Part shown: one piece after another, positions 1 to 8,648 of the stretch | Layout of the letters: each line of letters begins with the position of its first letter | How positions within the stretch are numbered: the stretch's first letter is position 1 | NCBI GenBank assembly: GCA_946550725.1 | Contig: CAMNQX010000001.1 | Coordinates: forward strand, 1-64,000 | Reading direction: 5' to 3' | Source of the DNA: an uncultured Clostridia bacterium | GTDB taxonomy: Bacteria; Bacillota; Clostridia; Oscillospirales; Oscillospiraceae | Length of the DNA stretch: 64,000 nt | Position numbers and translations under genes: made by a program | The notes under the pieces: model-generated | Seen by the model: the letters and a program-made list of their open reading frames with translations, nothing else | What the model was told of the DNA's origin: nothing | Databases searched by the model: none

Positions 1-1013
1 CCATCCCCTGCCCCACCTGCGGCAAGCACAATTTCACCGACATCCGCCAGTTCAACCTGATGTTCAAGACCTTCCAGGGGGTGACGGAGGACGCGAAAAA
101 CACCGTGTATCTCCGCCCCGAGACGGCCCAGGGCATCTTCACCAACTTTGTCAACGTTCAGCGCACCACCCGCAAGAAGCTGCCCTTCGGCATCGCCCAG
201 ATCGGCAAGTCCTTCCGCAACGAGATCACCCCCGGCAACTTCATCTTCCGGGTCCGGGAGTTCGAGCAGATGGAGCTGGAGTTCTTCTGCGAGCCGGGCA
301 CCGATCTGGAGTGGTTCAACTACTGGCGCAACTTCTGCCACAACTGGCTGCTGTCCATCGGCCTGAAGGAGGAGAATCTCCGCCTCCGGGACCACGACCC
401 CGAGGAGCTGTGCTTCTACTCCAAGGCCACCACCGACTTCGAGTTCCTCTTCCCCTTCGGCTGGGGCGAGCTGTGGGGCGTGGCCGACCGCACCGACTAC
501 GACCTGACCCAGCACCAGAATACCTCCGGCAAGGACCTGACCTACTTTGACCAGGAGAAGAACGAGCACTATATCCCCTACGTCATCGAGCCGTCTCTGG
601 GCGTGGAGCGCACCGTCCTCTCCGTCCTGTGCGATGCCTACGACGAGGAGGTGGTGGACGCGGAAAAGAACGACGTCCGCACCGTCCTGCGCCTTCACCC
701 CGCCCTGGCGCCCTTCAAGTGCGCCGTGCTCCCCCTCTCCAAGAAGCTGTCCGACCCCGCACGGAAGCTCTATGAGGAACTGGCGAAGGACTTTATGGTG
801 GACTTTGACGATGCCGGCTCCATCGGTAAACGTTACCGCCGCCAGGACGAGGTGGGTACCCCCTTCTGCATCACCGTGGACTTCCAGACCGTGGGCAGCG
901 ACACCGAGCCTGCCGACGGCTGCGTCACCATCCGGGAGCGTGACTCCATGGACCAGGTGCGCATCCCCATGGCGGAGGTCAAGTCCTACATTTCCGAAAA
1001 GGTCGTGTTCTAA
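1..1013 (+). CDS. glyQS: Glycine--tRNA ligase, C-terminal part (5' end outside window)
   Basis: Charges tRNA-Gly with glycine in the cytosol. The reading frame is open from base 3, so the start lies upstream of the window; 336 codons are visible. The visible part opens with a CPTCG zinc-type motif, then has class II motif 2 ([10 protein letters not shown], followed by an FEQMELEFF stretch), the motif 3 region GVERTVL, and a C-terminal anticodon-binding domain starting near [16 protein letters not shown]. This is the single-chain alpha2 type of GlyRS, not the split GlyQ/GlyS tetramer. The stop TAA is 3 nt before the GTG of the next gene, so the two are probably co-transcribed. Confidence 0.95.
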   Translation, partial: IPCPTCGKHNFTDIRQFNLMFKTFQGVTEDAKNTVYLRPETAQGIFTNFVNVQRTTRKKLPFGIAQIGKSFRNEITPGNFIFRVREFEQMELEFFCEPGTDLEWFNYWRNFCHNWLLSIGLKEENLRLRDHDPEELCFYSKATTDFEFLFPFGWGELWGVADRTDYDLTQHQNTSGKDLTYFDQEKNEHYIPYVIEPSLGVERTVLSVLCDAYDEEVVDAEKNDVRTVLRLHPALAPFKCAVLPLSKKLSDPARKLYEELAKDFMVDFDDAGSIGKRYRRQDEVGTPFCITVDFQTVGSDTEPADGCVTIRERDSMDQVRIPMAEVKSYISEKVVF

Positions 1014-1016
1014 CCC

Positions 1017-2984
1017 GTGATCAAGAAATATCGCGCCCTCCAGGAGCGGCTCACGCCCTCCTCTTCCCGGCTGCGCTGGGGTTTTCTCGGCCTGGGGGTC
1101 CTGCTCACCGGGCTGGGCTGGTCCGCTCTGTCCACCCTTCTGTTGACCCAGAGCTTTCGGCGGACCTTTGCCGCGCTGGCCACTCCCGCCTTTTGGTTCA
1201 CCGCCCTGTTTTTCCTTCTGCTCACCGCCCTGTTCACCCTCCTGACCCGGAGCCTGTTCGCGGGCGGTCTGATCGCCTGGTTTCCCTTCCTGATCTTCGG
1301 CTTGATCAATTACTTCAAGCTCTCCATCACCGGCGCGCCCTTCCTGTTGGACGACCTGGCGCTGACGGGGAACGTGGGCGGTATCATCTCCCTGAACCTC
1401 AAGTCCCTCATCCCCAGCCGAAACACCGTTTTGGCGGTGGTGCTCACCCTGCTGTGGCTGCTGGTGCTGTGGTTTTTCTCCCGCCCCCTGCGGCCCCGGT
1501 CCTGGCGGCTTTCCCTCCCCCTGGCTCTGGCGCCGCTGGTCCTTCTGGTGGCGGTCTTCTGGGTGTGGGTGGAGCCGATCGTCTTTACGCCGCTGGGCGT
1601 TCAGCAGTCGCTGGGAAACATGGGGCAGTCCATCTTCAACGACCGGTGCGGCCTCCCGCTGGGGCTTTTGCGCACCGCCAGATGGAACGGCCGCTCCTCC
1701 GCACCAGTTGACGCCTCGTATCTGGAGTCCCTTTTGGACCAGGCTCAGTCCGAGCTGGGGGAGACCCCCGCCGCCGACCCCGACGCGGTGCATCCCAACG
1801 TCATTTTGCTCCTCTCCGAGTCCTTTTTTGACGTGACCACCATCCCCGGCGTGACCTACGACGAGGACCCCATTCCGGAGTTCCACGCCCTGCAGAAGGA
1901 GAGCGTCTCGGGTACCTTCCAGACCCGCACCCTGGGCTACGGCACCAGCAATATCGAGCTGGAGATCCTCACCGGCATCAACACCCACCTCATCGCCAAC
2001 GAGAGCCTTTACACCCTTGATCCCCAGCTGTTCCGGCGGCTCCCCGCTATCCCCCGGCTTCTGGACGACGCGGGCTACCGCACTGTGATGCTCCACACCT
2101 TCAACGACGGCATCTACCACCGCGACCCCAAAATGGCCGCCATCGGCTTCCAGGAGCGGTACTTCTCCTCGGACTTTGCCGCCATCGATCCCGACGCCGC
2201 CGCCGCGCCGGACTATTACGGCTACCTCGCCCAATATATCTCCGGCACCTTCTACTCCGACAGCTATCTGGCCGACCTGATCATCGACCTCTACGAGAAC
2301 AACACCTCGGGCAAGCCCCTGTTCGCCTATGGCATTTCCATGGAGGGCCACACCCCCTATGACAGCACCAAGTACGCTCCCGGCGAGTTGACCGTCTCCT
2401 TTGAAGCGCCCCTCTCCGACGAGGCCCGGCAGATGTTCACCATGTACTCCCAGGCCGCCTCCAACGCCAGCGCCGCGCTGGACAAGCTGGTCAACTACTT
2501 CCGGGACGCCGACCAGCCCACAGTGATCGTCTTCTTCGGCGACCACCGCCCCGGTCTGGGTCTGGAAGGCTCCACCACGGAGAGCGTCTACTCCCAGATC
2601 TACTCCGCCCTAGGCATGTGGGAGGGCGGCAAGAGCGCGGAGGAATACTCCACCCTGTGCTCCACCTCTTACCTGATCTGGGCCAACGATCCTTCCCTTC
2701 TCCCCGCCCAGCCGGGGGAGATCAAGACGGAAAGCTCCAACTACCTGGGCCTTGCCCTTCTGGACGCCGCCAACGTACCCAAGCCCCTCTACTGGCGGCT
2801 TCTGCAGCAGCTGTCCGAGACCCGTGTCATCGACGCGCCGGGCTACAGCCTTGGGCGGGACGGTACGCTGACCCTCAACACCCCCACGGAGGGCCTGGAC
2901 CACGAACGGCTCAGCCGCTTCGCCCACTTCCTCCGCGACGCACTCTATCAGAACCAGCTCGTCACCAAATCTCTTTGGGAATGA
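1017..2984 (+). CDS. LtaS-like membrane sulfatase (alkaline phosphatase superfamily)
   Basis: 655 residues starting at GTG. About five hydrophobic segments occupy residues 22-185 (22-43, 60-79, 83-100, 137-155, 167-186), followed by an extracytoplasmic sulfatase-fold domain from about residue 258. Seen there: NVILLLSESF, whose Glu268 is a likely metal ligand; GYGTSNIELE, with Thr310 in the position of the LtaS catalytic threonine; and GDHRPG near residue 507, typical of the metal site. The family adds glycerol-phosphate or other phospho groups to lipoteichoic acid or membrane glycans. Whether this one makes LTA cannot be told from sequence. It follows glyQS by 3 nt and has no promoter of its own that I could see. 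Confidence 0.85.
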   Translation: MIKKYRALQERLTPSSSRLRWGFLGLGVLLTGLGWSALSTLLLTQSFRRTFAALATPAFWFTALFFLLLTALFTLLTRSLFAGGLIAWFPFLIFGLINYFKLSITGAPFLLDDLALTGNVGGIISLNLKSLIPSRNTVLAVVLTLLWLLVLWFFSRPLRPRSWRLSLPLALAPLVLLVAVFWVWVEPIVFTPLGVQQSLGNMGQSIFNDRCGLPLGLLRTARWNGRSSAPVDASYLESLLDQAQSELGETPAADPDAVHPNVILLLSESFFDVTTIPGVTYDEDPIPEFHALQKESVSGTFQTRTLGYGTSNIELEILTGINTHLIANESLYTLDPQLFRRLPAIPRLLDDAGYRTVMLHTFNDGIYHRDPKMAAIGFQERYFSSDFAAIDPDAAAAPDYYGYLAQYISGTFYSDSYLADLIIDLYENNTSGKPLFAYGISMEGHTPYDSTKYAPGELTVSFEAPLSDEARQMFTMYSQAASNASAALDKLVNYFRDADQPTVIVFFGDHRPGLGLEGSTTESVYSQIYSALGMWEGGKSAEEYSTLCSTSYLIWANDPSLLPAQPGEIKTESSNYLGLALLDAANVPKPLYWRLLQQLSETRVIDAPGYSLGRDGTLTLNTPTEGLDHERLSRFAHFLRDALYQNQLVTKSLWE

Positions 2985-3026
2985 TCCATGCGGCCCCTTA
3001 TCATGGAATCGGAAAGGAACGATGAA

Positions 3027-3869
3027 ATGAAACTCGACCCCCTCTCTCTTGCCGCGGCGCAGCATCGACTCACCGCCCTGGACATGGTGTTCCAGGCCCA
3101 GTCCGGCCATCCCGGCGGCTCCCTGTCCGCCATTGAGATCGTCACCCTGCTCTATCACGAGATCCTGCGGGTGGATCCCACAAAGCCTGATGACCCTGAC
3201 CGGGACCGCTTCGTCCTCTCTAAGGGACACTGCACCCCCGCCCTCTACCCCGCCCTGGCGGACAAGGGCTTCTTCCCCAAGGAAGACCTGAAGACCTTCC
3301 GGGCCATGCACTCCTACCTCTCCGGCCACCCGGAGCGGGGATACATCCCCGGCGTGGACATGACCACCGGCTCCCTGGGCCAGGGCATCTCCGCCGCCGT
3401 GGGCATGGCCCTGGCGGGGAAGATGGACGGCAAGAGCTACCGGGTCTACACCCTGCTGGGCGACGGCGAGCTGGACGAGGGCCAGGTGTGGGAGGCGGCC
3501 ATGTCCGCCGCCAAGTTCCGCCTGGACAACCTCTGCGCCATCGTGGACGTGAACGGCCTGCAGATCGACGGCCCCACCGCCGACGTGATGCCCATTGAGC
3601 CGCTGGACCAGAAGTTCGAGGCCTTTGGCTGGCACGTGGTGAAGTGCGACGGCCACGATTTCGACGCCCTCCGCGCCGCCTTCGCCCAGGCCGCCGCCAC
3701 AGCGGACAAGCCCACGGTCCTCCTGGCTCAGACCGTCAAGGGCAAGGGGGTCTCCTTCATGGAAAACAACGCCGGCTGGCACGGCAAAGCCCCCAACGAG
3801 GAACAGTACCGCATCGCCCGCGCCGAGCTGGAAGCCCAGCTTGCCGCCATTGAGAAGGAGGTGGGCTGA
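3027..3869 (+). CDS. Transketolase, N-terminal (TPP-binding) subunit
   Basis: 280 residues. With the next gene it forms a split transketolase of the non-oxidative pentose phosphate pathway, moving two-carbon units between sugar phosphates with thiamine diphosphate. Seen: QSGHPGGSLS at the N-terminus, the TPP-binding GDGELDEGQVWE and VDVNGLQIDG near residues 150-185, and HGKAPN near the end. The ATG at 3027 is chosen over in-frame ATGs at 2988 and 3003 because GGAAAGGA (3011-3018) lies 8 nt upstream of it. The stop is 1 nt before the ATG of the C-terminal subunit. Split transketolases are common in Clostridia and archaea. Confidence 0.93.
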   Translation: MKLDPLSLAAAQHRLTALDMVFQAQSGHPGGSLSAIEIVTLLYHEILRVDPTKPDDPDRDRFVLSKGHCTPALYPALADKGFFPKEDLKTFRAMHSYLSGHPERGYIPGVDMTTGSLGQGISAAVGMALAGKMDGKSYRVYTLLGDGELDEGQVWEAAMSAAKFRLDNLCAIVDVNGLQIDGPTADVMPIEPLDQKFEAFGWHVVKCDGHDFDALRAAFAQAAATADKPTVLLAQTVKGKGVSFMENNAGWHGKAPNEEQYRIARAELEAQLAAIEKEVG

Positions 3870-3870
3870 G

Positions 3871-4821
3871 ATGTCGGAAAAGATCGCCACCCGTGTGGCC
3901 TACGGCAAGGCCCTTCTGGAGTTCGCCCCGGAGCACCCCGAGCTGGTGGTGCTGGACGCCGACCTGGCCGGCTCCACCAACGCCGCCGTGTTCGGTAACG
4001 CCTACCCCGACCGCTTCTTCGACATGGGCATCGCCGAGCAGAACATGATCAGCGTGGCGGCGGGTCTGGCCACCTGCGGCAAGCACGTGTTCGCCTCCTC
4101 CTTCGCCATGTTCTCCACCGGCCGTGCCTATGAGCAGGTGCGCACCTCCGTGGCTCTGCCCCGGCTGAACGTCACCGTGGTCGGCTCCCACGGCGGGCTT
4201 TCCGTGGGCGAGGACGGACCCACCCACCAGTGCTGTGAGGACCTGGCCACCATGTCCTCCCTCCCCAACATGACCGTGCTCTGCCCCTGCGACGGCTTTG
4301 AAATGCGTCTGGCGGTGAAGGCTCTGCTGGAGCAGAGCGGCCCCGCCTACCTCCGCATGGCCCGCCTCGCCACCGAGCAGTTCACCGACGCCATTCCCGG
4401 CTATACCTTCCGCATCGGCAAGGGCGTCACCCTTCGCCCCGGCAAGGATGTGACCATCGCCGCCACCGGCATGATGGTGAGCATGGCTATGAAGGCGGCG
4501 GAGCTTCTCAAGGAACAGGGCATCGACGCCCGGGTGCTCAACATCAGCACCATCAAGCCCCTGGACCACGAGCTTCTCCTCCAGGCGGCCCAAGAGACCG
4601 GCTGCATCGTCACCACCGAGGAGCACAGCATCATCGGCGGCCTGGGTGCGGCGGTGGCCTCCTACCTCAGCGAGACCTGTCCCGTCCCCGTCATTCGCCA
4701 CGGCGTTCCCGACCGCTTCGGCCGCTCGGGCAAGGCCATGGATGTGCTGGACTACTTCGGTCTCAACCCCGCCGGCATCGTGGAGCACGTCCACAAGGCC
4801 CTGGCGCTGAAAAAGGGCTGA
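3871..4821 (+). CDS. Transketolase, C-terminal (pyrimidine-binding) subunit
   Basis: 316 residues, partner of the upstream gene. Seen: VLDADLAGST near residue 25, the conserved GIAEQNMIS near residue 51 (its Glu activates the TPP pyrimidine ring in the family), EDGPTHQ near residue 114, and a C-terminal transketolase domain from about residue 190. The start at 3871 has AAGGAGG directly upstream and sits inside the end of the previous gene's message; the longer frame from 3841 is just read-through of the N-subunit sequence. Transcription probably ends at the hairpin at 4845-4878. Confidence 0.93.
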   Translation: MSEKIATRVAYGKALLEFAPEHPELVVLDADLAGSTNAAVFGNAYPDRFFDMGIAEQNMISVAAGLATCGKHVFASSFAMFSTGRAYEQVRTSVALPRLNVTVVGSHGGLSVGEDGPTHQCCEDLATMSSLPNMTVLCPCDGFEMRLAVKALLEQSGPAYLRMARLATEQFTDAIPGYTFRIGKGVTLRPGKDVTIAATGMMVSMAMKAAELLKEQGIDARVLNISTIKPLDHELLLQAAQETGCIVTTEEHSIIGGLGAAVASYLSETCPVPVIRHGVPDRFGRSGKAMDVLDYFGLNPAGIVEHVHKALALKKG

Positions 4822-4844
4822 ACCGTTCCATTTCATAAATATTT

Positions 4845-4878
4845 GCGTCGCCGGGTATCCTGAGATACCCGGCGACGC
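4845..4878. terminator. Hairpin between convergent transketolase and spoIVB genes
   Basis: Perfect 15-bp inverted repeat (arms 4845-4859 and 4864-4878) with a 4-nt CTGA loop, followed by TTTCCTTATT on the plus strand and by an A/T-rich run on the minus strand. It lies between two genes that end towards each other, so it can serve both as a terminator. Confidence 0.85.
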
Positions 4879-4908
4879 TTTCCTTATTCTACAATATCTG
4901 TTGGGCGT

Positions 4909-5985
4909 TTACGCCGTCTCCGCGGCCTTGAGCATGTTCTCCGCCAGGATGCCGTACCCCTGGGTGGGGTTGTTCAGCAGGACGTGGGTCACCGCGCCCA
5001 CCAGCTTTCCGTCCTGGAGGATAGGGCTGCCGCTCATCCCCTGCACGATGCCTCCGGTCTTTTCCAGCAGCTCCGGGTCGGTCACTTTGATGAGGAAATT
5101 GCGAGTATCCTCGGCGTTTTCCGGATAAATGCGCAGGATCTCTGCCTGATACTCCTTGACCTCCTCCCCCTGGATGTTGGAGCGGATGGTCACCTCCCCC
5201 ACCTTCACCTCGTCCCGGGTGGCCACAGGCAAAGCCTCACCCAAAGGCAGGCCGTCGGTAGCCTGGAGGGTACCGAAGATGCCCGACTCTGTGTTGGCGT
5301 AGAGCTGGCCCAGGTCTTTACTCAGGTCAAACGCTCCCCGCAGCTGCCCCGGCGTGCCGACCTGTCCCTTCTCCACCCCCGTCACGGAGGAGTGGAGAAT
5401 AGCCCCCCGGCTCAAGGGCATGAGCCGCAGGGTGTCCACGTCGCTCACCCCGTGGCCCAGGGCGCCGAACACGCCGCTCTCCGGGTCGTAAAAGGTCACC
5501 GTGCCGATGCCCGCCATGGAGTCCCGGATCCAGGCGCCCAGCTTATAGCTGCCGTCGGAGCCGCACTGCACCGCTGTGGCGGTCAGCTCCACCGGCGTAT
5601 CCCCCCGCAGGGCGCGGATGGACATCTCCTCCCCGTCGCTCTGGGCCAATACCGCCTGGACCTCCTCAATGGTATCCACCTCCTGGCGGTTGATGTGGGT
5701 GATGATGTCTCCCTCCTTCAGCCCACAGCTTTTGGCCGGAGCCGCCGCGCCATCGGCGGTGTCGATCTGGCTCAGCCCCACCACCAGAACGCCGTCGGAA
5801 AACAGCTTGATCCCTACCGTATGCCCTACGGGCACCAGCGTTTTTGTCGCCGTTACGCCGGGCTTTGGCGTCCTCGCCCAGGGCAGCTCCCACGCGCCTG
5901 CGGCGGGCGCCAACGCCAAGGCCACCGCGCTCACCAGCGCCAGTGCCATGGCCCGCACCCCCTTTGTTTTGCGGTTATGCTTCAT
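4909..5985 (-). CDS. spoIVB: SpoIVB peptidase (S55 family), sporulation signalling protease
   Basis: 358 residues. In Bacillus, SpoIVB is made in the forespore, crosses into the intermembrane space and triggers pro-sigma-K processing by cleaving SpoIVFA. Seen: N-terminal signal/anchor helix (residues 11-32), a PDZ-type region (about 75-130, GLKEGDIITHINRQEV), and the S55 triad His178 (GALGHGVSD), Asp303 (VTDPELL) and Ser318 (GMSGSPI). The 15-residue spacing between Asp and Ser matches Bacillus Asp363/Ser378. It is shorter than the Bacillus protein (about 425), mostly before the PDZ. The start has GGGGAAG upstream. This is the clearest sign that the organism makes endospores. Confidence 0.95.
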   Translation of the reverse strand: MKHNRKTKGVRAMALALVSAVALALAPAAGAWELPWARTPKPGVTATKTLVPVGHTVGIKLFSDGVLVVGLSQIDTADGAAAPAKSCGLKEGDIITHINRQEVDTIEEVQAVLAQSDGEEMSIRALRGDTPVELTATAVQCGSDGSYKLGAWIRDSMAGIGTVTFYDPESGVFGALGHGVSDVDTLRLMPLSRGAILHSSVTGVEKGQVGTPGQLRGAFDLSKDLGQLYANTESGIFGTLQATDGLPLGEALPVATRDEVKVGEVTIRSNIQGEEVKEYQAEILRIYPENAEDTRNFLIKVTDPELLEKTGGIVQGMSGSPILQDGKLVGAVTHVLLNNPTQGYGILAENMLKAAETA

Positions 5986-6103
5986 TTTCTTCCCCCTTTT
6001 CCTCGGAATTGCCTTCTGAATTCCAATTTTCCAGCTTTTTCAGGCGGTTTTTCCGCCTTTTCTACTATGGCCCGTCCGCACAAAACCACTCTGGAAAATA
6101 AAT

Positions 6104-6133
6104 TTGACTTTTCATCATTCTTGGGTGTAAACT
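6104..6133 (+). promoter_or_regulatory. Probable sigma-A promoter for the MATE gene
   Basis: TTGACT at 6104-6109 and TAAACT at 6128-6133 with an 18-bp spacer, about 50 nt before the ATG at 6185. Confidence 0.55.
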
Positions 6134-6184
6134 AGGCAGAAAGTGACAACTTATTTTCCAATTCTCCCGGGAGGTTCGCGGACC

Positions 6185-7537
6185 ATGGACGAGACAAAAA
6201 ACAGAATGACGGAAGGGCCGATTTGGAAAATTTTGCTTCGGTTTGCCCTTCCGTTGCTGCTGGGAAACCTGTTCCAGCAGCTCTACAACGCCGTGGATGC
6301 CTTCGTAGTGGGCAATTTCGATTCCAAGGCCGCCCTGGCGGCGGTGACCTCTTCGGGCAGCCTGTGCTTCCTCATCATCGGCTTTTTTCAGGGCGTTTTT
6401 ATCGGCGCCAGCGTCATCATCTCCCGCTATTTCGGCGCCCAGGACAGTGAGGGCGTGGACCGCGCCGTCCACACCACCGTGATCTTTTCCCTTATTTTAG
6501 GCAGTATTTTGTCGATTTTTGGGGTGTTGTTCACTCCCACCATCCTGCGGCTCATGGGGACGCCGGAGAACGTGATGCCCAACTCGGTGGCGTATTTCCG
6601 CATTTACTGCGCGGGGCTGCTGGGCCTGGTGCTCTACAACACCGCCAACGGTATTTTTCAGGCTATGGGGGACAGCAAGCACCCCCTTTACTACCTCATC
6701 ACCGCGTCTTGCATCAACGTGGTGCTGGACCTGCTCTTTGTGGCGGGCTTCCACATGGGGGTCACCGGCGCGGCGTTGGCCACCGTCATCGGCCAGGCCC
6801 TCAGCGCCCTGCTGGGCTTCGCCCGGCTCATGAGCGGCAAAAGCCCTGTCACTTTCTCCTTCAAAAAACTGCGGCTGGACCGCTCCATTTTCTTCCGCAT
6901 CTTCCGTCTGGGCCTGCCCAGCGGCGTGCAGAACAGCGTCATTTCCATCGCCAATGTGGTCATCCAGAGCAACATCAACGCCTTTGGGGACAACGCCATG
7001 GCGGGCTGTGGCAGCTATTTCAAGATCGAGGGCTTTGTCTTTCTCCCCATCACCAGCCTCTCTCTGGCCCTTACCACCTTTGTCAGCCAAAATCTGGGCG
7101 CTGGCAAGCCGGAGCGGGCCAAGGAGGGCGCTCGTCTGGGCGTGGGCATGACCATGGTGGCGGCGGAGCTGCTGGGCGCGCTGTTTTTCCTGTTTGCTCC
7201 CTTCCTCATCGGCCTATTTAACAAAGAACCCGAGGTGGTCGCCTACGGCGTGCGGCAGGCCCGGGTAGAGTGCTTCTTTTACTGCTTCCTGGCCCTCAGC
7301 CACGCCGCGGCGGCGGTGCTGCGGGGCGCGGGCCGGGCAGTGATCCCCATGTCCATTATGCTGGCGGTGTGGTGCGTGTTCCGCATCATCTACGTCACCC
7401 TCATGGTGGCCCATATCCCCGACATCACCGTGGTGTTTACCGCCTACCCCATGACATGGAGCATCAGCGCGATTTTGTTCTCCCTCTACCTCTGGCGCGT
7501 CCCCTGGGCCAAGCAGACCCGCGCGCTGGAGGGGTGA
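6185..7537 (+). CDS. MATE family multidrug/toxin exporter
   Basis: 450 residues, almost entirely hydrophobic with about twelve membrane segments in two related halves, as expected for cation-coupled MATE antiporters. Typical family stretches are LPLLLGNLFQQLYNAVDAFV near the start, GASVIISRYFGAQ, and in the second half GLPSGVQNSVISIANV and TTFVSQNLGAG. The substrate cannot be predicted. The ATG at 6185 has GGGAGG (6169-6174) 10 nt upstream; the longer frame beginning with a GTG at 6143 has no ribosome-binding site. It stands alone between a divergent promoter region and a strong hairpin. Confidence 0.92.
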   Translation: MDETKNRMTEGPIWKILLRFALPLLLGNLFQQLYNAVDAFVVGNFDSKAALAAVTSSGSLCFLIIGFFQGVFIGASVIISRYFGAQDSEGVDRAVHTTVIFSLILGSILSIFGVLFTPTILRLMGTPENVMPNSVAYFRIYCAGLLGLVLYNTANGIFQAMGDSKHPLYYLITASCINVVLDLLFVAGFHMGVTGAALATVIGQALSALLGFARLMSGKSPVTFSFKKLRLDRSIFFRIFRLGLPSGVQNSVISIANVVIQSNINAFGDNAMAGCGSYFKIEGFVFLPITSLSLALTTFVSQNLGAGKPERAKEGARLGVGMTMVAAELLGALFFLFAPFLIGLFNKEPEVVAYGVRQARVECFFYCFLALSHAAAAVLRGAGRAVIPMSIMLAVWCVFRIIYVTLMVAHIPDITVVFTAYPMTWSISAILFSLYLWRVPWAKQTRALEG

Positions 7538-7550
7538 ACGTACACAAATA

Positions 7551-7585
7551 GGACAAGGCCGGGAGCTATGCTCCCGGCCTTGTCC
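7551..7585. terminator. Bidirectional terminator hairpin after MATE gene
   Basis: Perfect 16-bp inverted repeat (7551-7566 and 7570-7585) with a 3-nt TAT loop, followed by ATTCCTT. Its last base is also the last base of the stop codon of the minus-strand gene at 7585, so it can stop both convergent genes. Confidence 0.8.
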
Positions 7586-8433
7586 TATTCCTTGTTATAG
7601 GCCTCTATAACTCTTTCTGCTCCATACTCTTCTATCTTATCCATCAACTCATTCAAGCTCTTTGCCAGTGATTTGCAAACCTTCATGGATCGGAATCTGC
7701 TTGTGCTAGCCGCGCTCATCGCCGCTGCAGCAGCATAACTATTGTTCTGCGCCAATGCCCCTTCCATAAAAAGCTTGCTTATCTCTTTTGCTTTGGAGCT
7801 GAGATCCAAAAGTGGTATTACATATTCCCCCTCACCGAAATACTGTCTCAATGTCTCATTATCATCCGACTTTCTTGTATAGGAATATAACGCCTCTTGA
7901 AATGCGGGTTCATGGACCACAATAAATGTTATGGGACTTTTTTTGCCGACCACAGTACAATACACTGTTCCATTACCGCTCTTTGTATGCCTCTGCGTAT
8001 AATATGCTTCCTCGGTATGGAAACCGCCTGTATGGATCCCCCCTACCGTCGCGCCCGTGTATACCAGTTTTGCGGGATGGAGGGAGTATGTGTCATAGTC
8101 CATCTCCAGCGCGTCAAAACGAATAGTTGTTGCCCACAGCCCATTCTTGTAATCAATCACAATCACTTTTCCACTCTTGTCTAAGAACAGGCATATTCCT
8201 TGTTCCATTCCTTTGGTGATATCCCCACAAATGGTCATTAACAGCTTCGCATTTTGCAACGCTTTTTGAGGCGTGCTATATTCCCGCATGATACGGTTTT
8301 TTTCTTCCTCCCCACGAATTTCTTCTGGCTTTTTCTTCTTCTTGATTGGCTTAATTGCATCATCACCTATTTGAGCAACTAAGGCAACCATACACACCAC
8401 CGCCACTGAAACAAATGTAAAAACCCATTCCAT
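7585..8433 (-). CDS. Membrane-anchored protein of unknown function, low-GC islet
   Basis: 282 residues; I do not recognise the family. One N-terminal membrane helix (about residues 3-21), then a basic linker with five lysines (31-35), a helical stretch with several Met/Cys, a central beta-rich part with GGIHTGGFHT at 131-140, an alanine-rich patch at 233-242 and a charged C-terminal helix. This suggests a cytosolic domain tethered to the membrane. The ATG has an AGGGGGG ribosome-binding site. The 25-codon ORF at 8449-8526 lies 15 nt upstream on the same strand behind a strong promoter, and an XRE regulator is divergent. A counted 60-base stretch (7801-7860) is 40% GC, far below the neighbours, so transfer from elsewhere is plausible. 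Confidence 0.7.
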   Translation of the reverse strand: MEWVFTFVSVAVVCMVALVAQIGDDAIKPIKKKKKPEEIRGEEEKNRIMREYSTPQKALQNAKLLMTICGDITKGMEQGICLFLDKSGKVIVIDYKNGLWATTIRFDALEMDYDTYSLHPAKLVYTGATVGGIHTGGFHTEEAYYTQRHTKSGNGTVYCTVVGKKSPITFIVVHEPAFQEALYSYTRKSDDNETLRQYFGEGEYVIPLLDLSSKAKEISKLFMEGALAQNNSYAAAAAMSAASTSRFRSMKVCKSLAKSLNELMDKIEEYGAERVIEAYNKE

Positions 8434-8448
8434 TTTTGACCCCCCTAA

Positions 8449-8526
8449 CTACCCGCAGTGCTGTTGTGCCTCAATTTCCTTTGCAAAATCCTGATCCTTT
8501 TCCACAAGCGAAACACCCTTACTCAT
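8449..8526 (-). CDS. Putative 25-residue peptide (small ORF)
   Basis: Reads MSKGVSLVEKDQDFAKEIEA followed by QQHCG and TAG. It has a strong ribosome-binding site (GAGGAGGAAAG, about 7 nt upstream) and lies about 40 nt downstream of a near-consensus promoter. It is the first ORF of the unit that continues into the 282-residue gene after 15 nt. It is charged and helix-prone with a C-terminal His-Cys-Gly; no signal peptide. It could be a functional micropeptide, a leader peptide controlling the next gene, or a degraded gene start. Translation is likely from the site; function unknown. Confidence 0.5.
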   Translation of the reverse strand: MSKGVSLVEKDQDFAKEIEAQQHCG

Positions 8527-8564
8527 TTTCTTTCCTCCTCTCTTGTGTTTGTTCTGCTATCGAT

Positions 8565-8606
8565 AAAATAACACATTTGCGTTCATCTGTCAACATATGT
8601 GTTCAT
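8565..8606 (-). promoter_or_regulatory. Promoter with two operator-like direct repeats, divergent region
   Basis: On the minus strand TTGACA (8593-8588) and TATTTT (8570-8565) are separated by 17 bp and point at the 25-codon ORF. Two related 12-mers, ATGAACACATAT (8606-8595) and ATGAACGCAAAT (8586-8575), agree at 10 of 12 positions and sit exactly 20 bp apart on the same face, bracketing the -35 box. The likely ligand is the divergent XRE protein, which would repress this promoter. A weaker -10 (TATACT, 8621-8626) serves the XRE gene on the plus strand. Confidence 0.6.
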
Positions 8607-8648
8607 TCCCTGCTGCAAAGTATACTACACTCTCTATGAGGTGGTATC

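Noticed and set aside
8436-8639. 67-codon plus-strand frame
   Set aside because: Covers the divergent promoter/operator region and the antisense of the 25-codon ORF; no ribosome-binding site.
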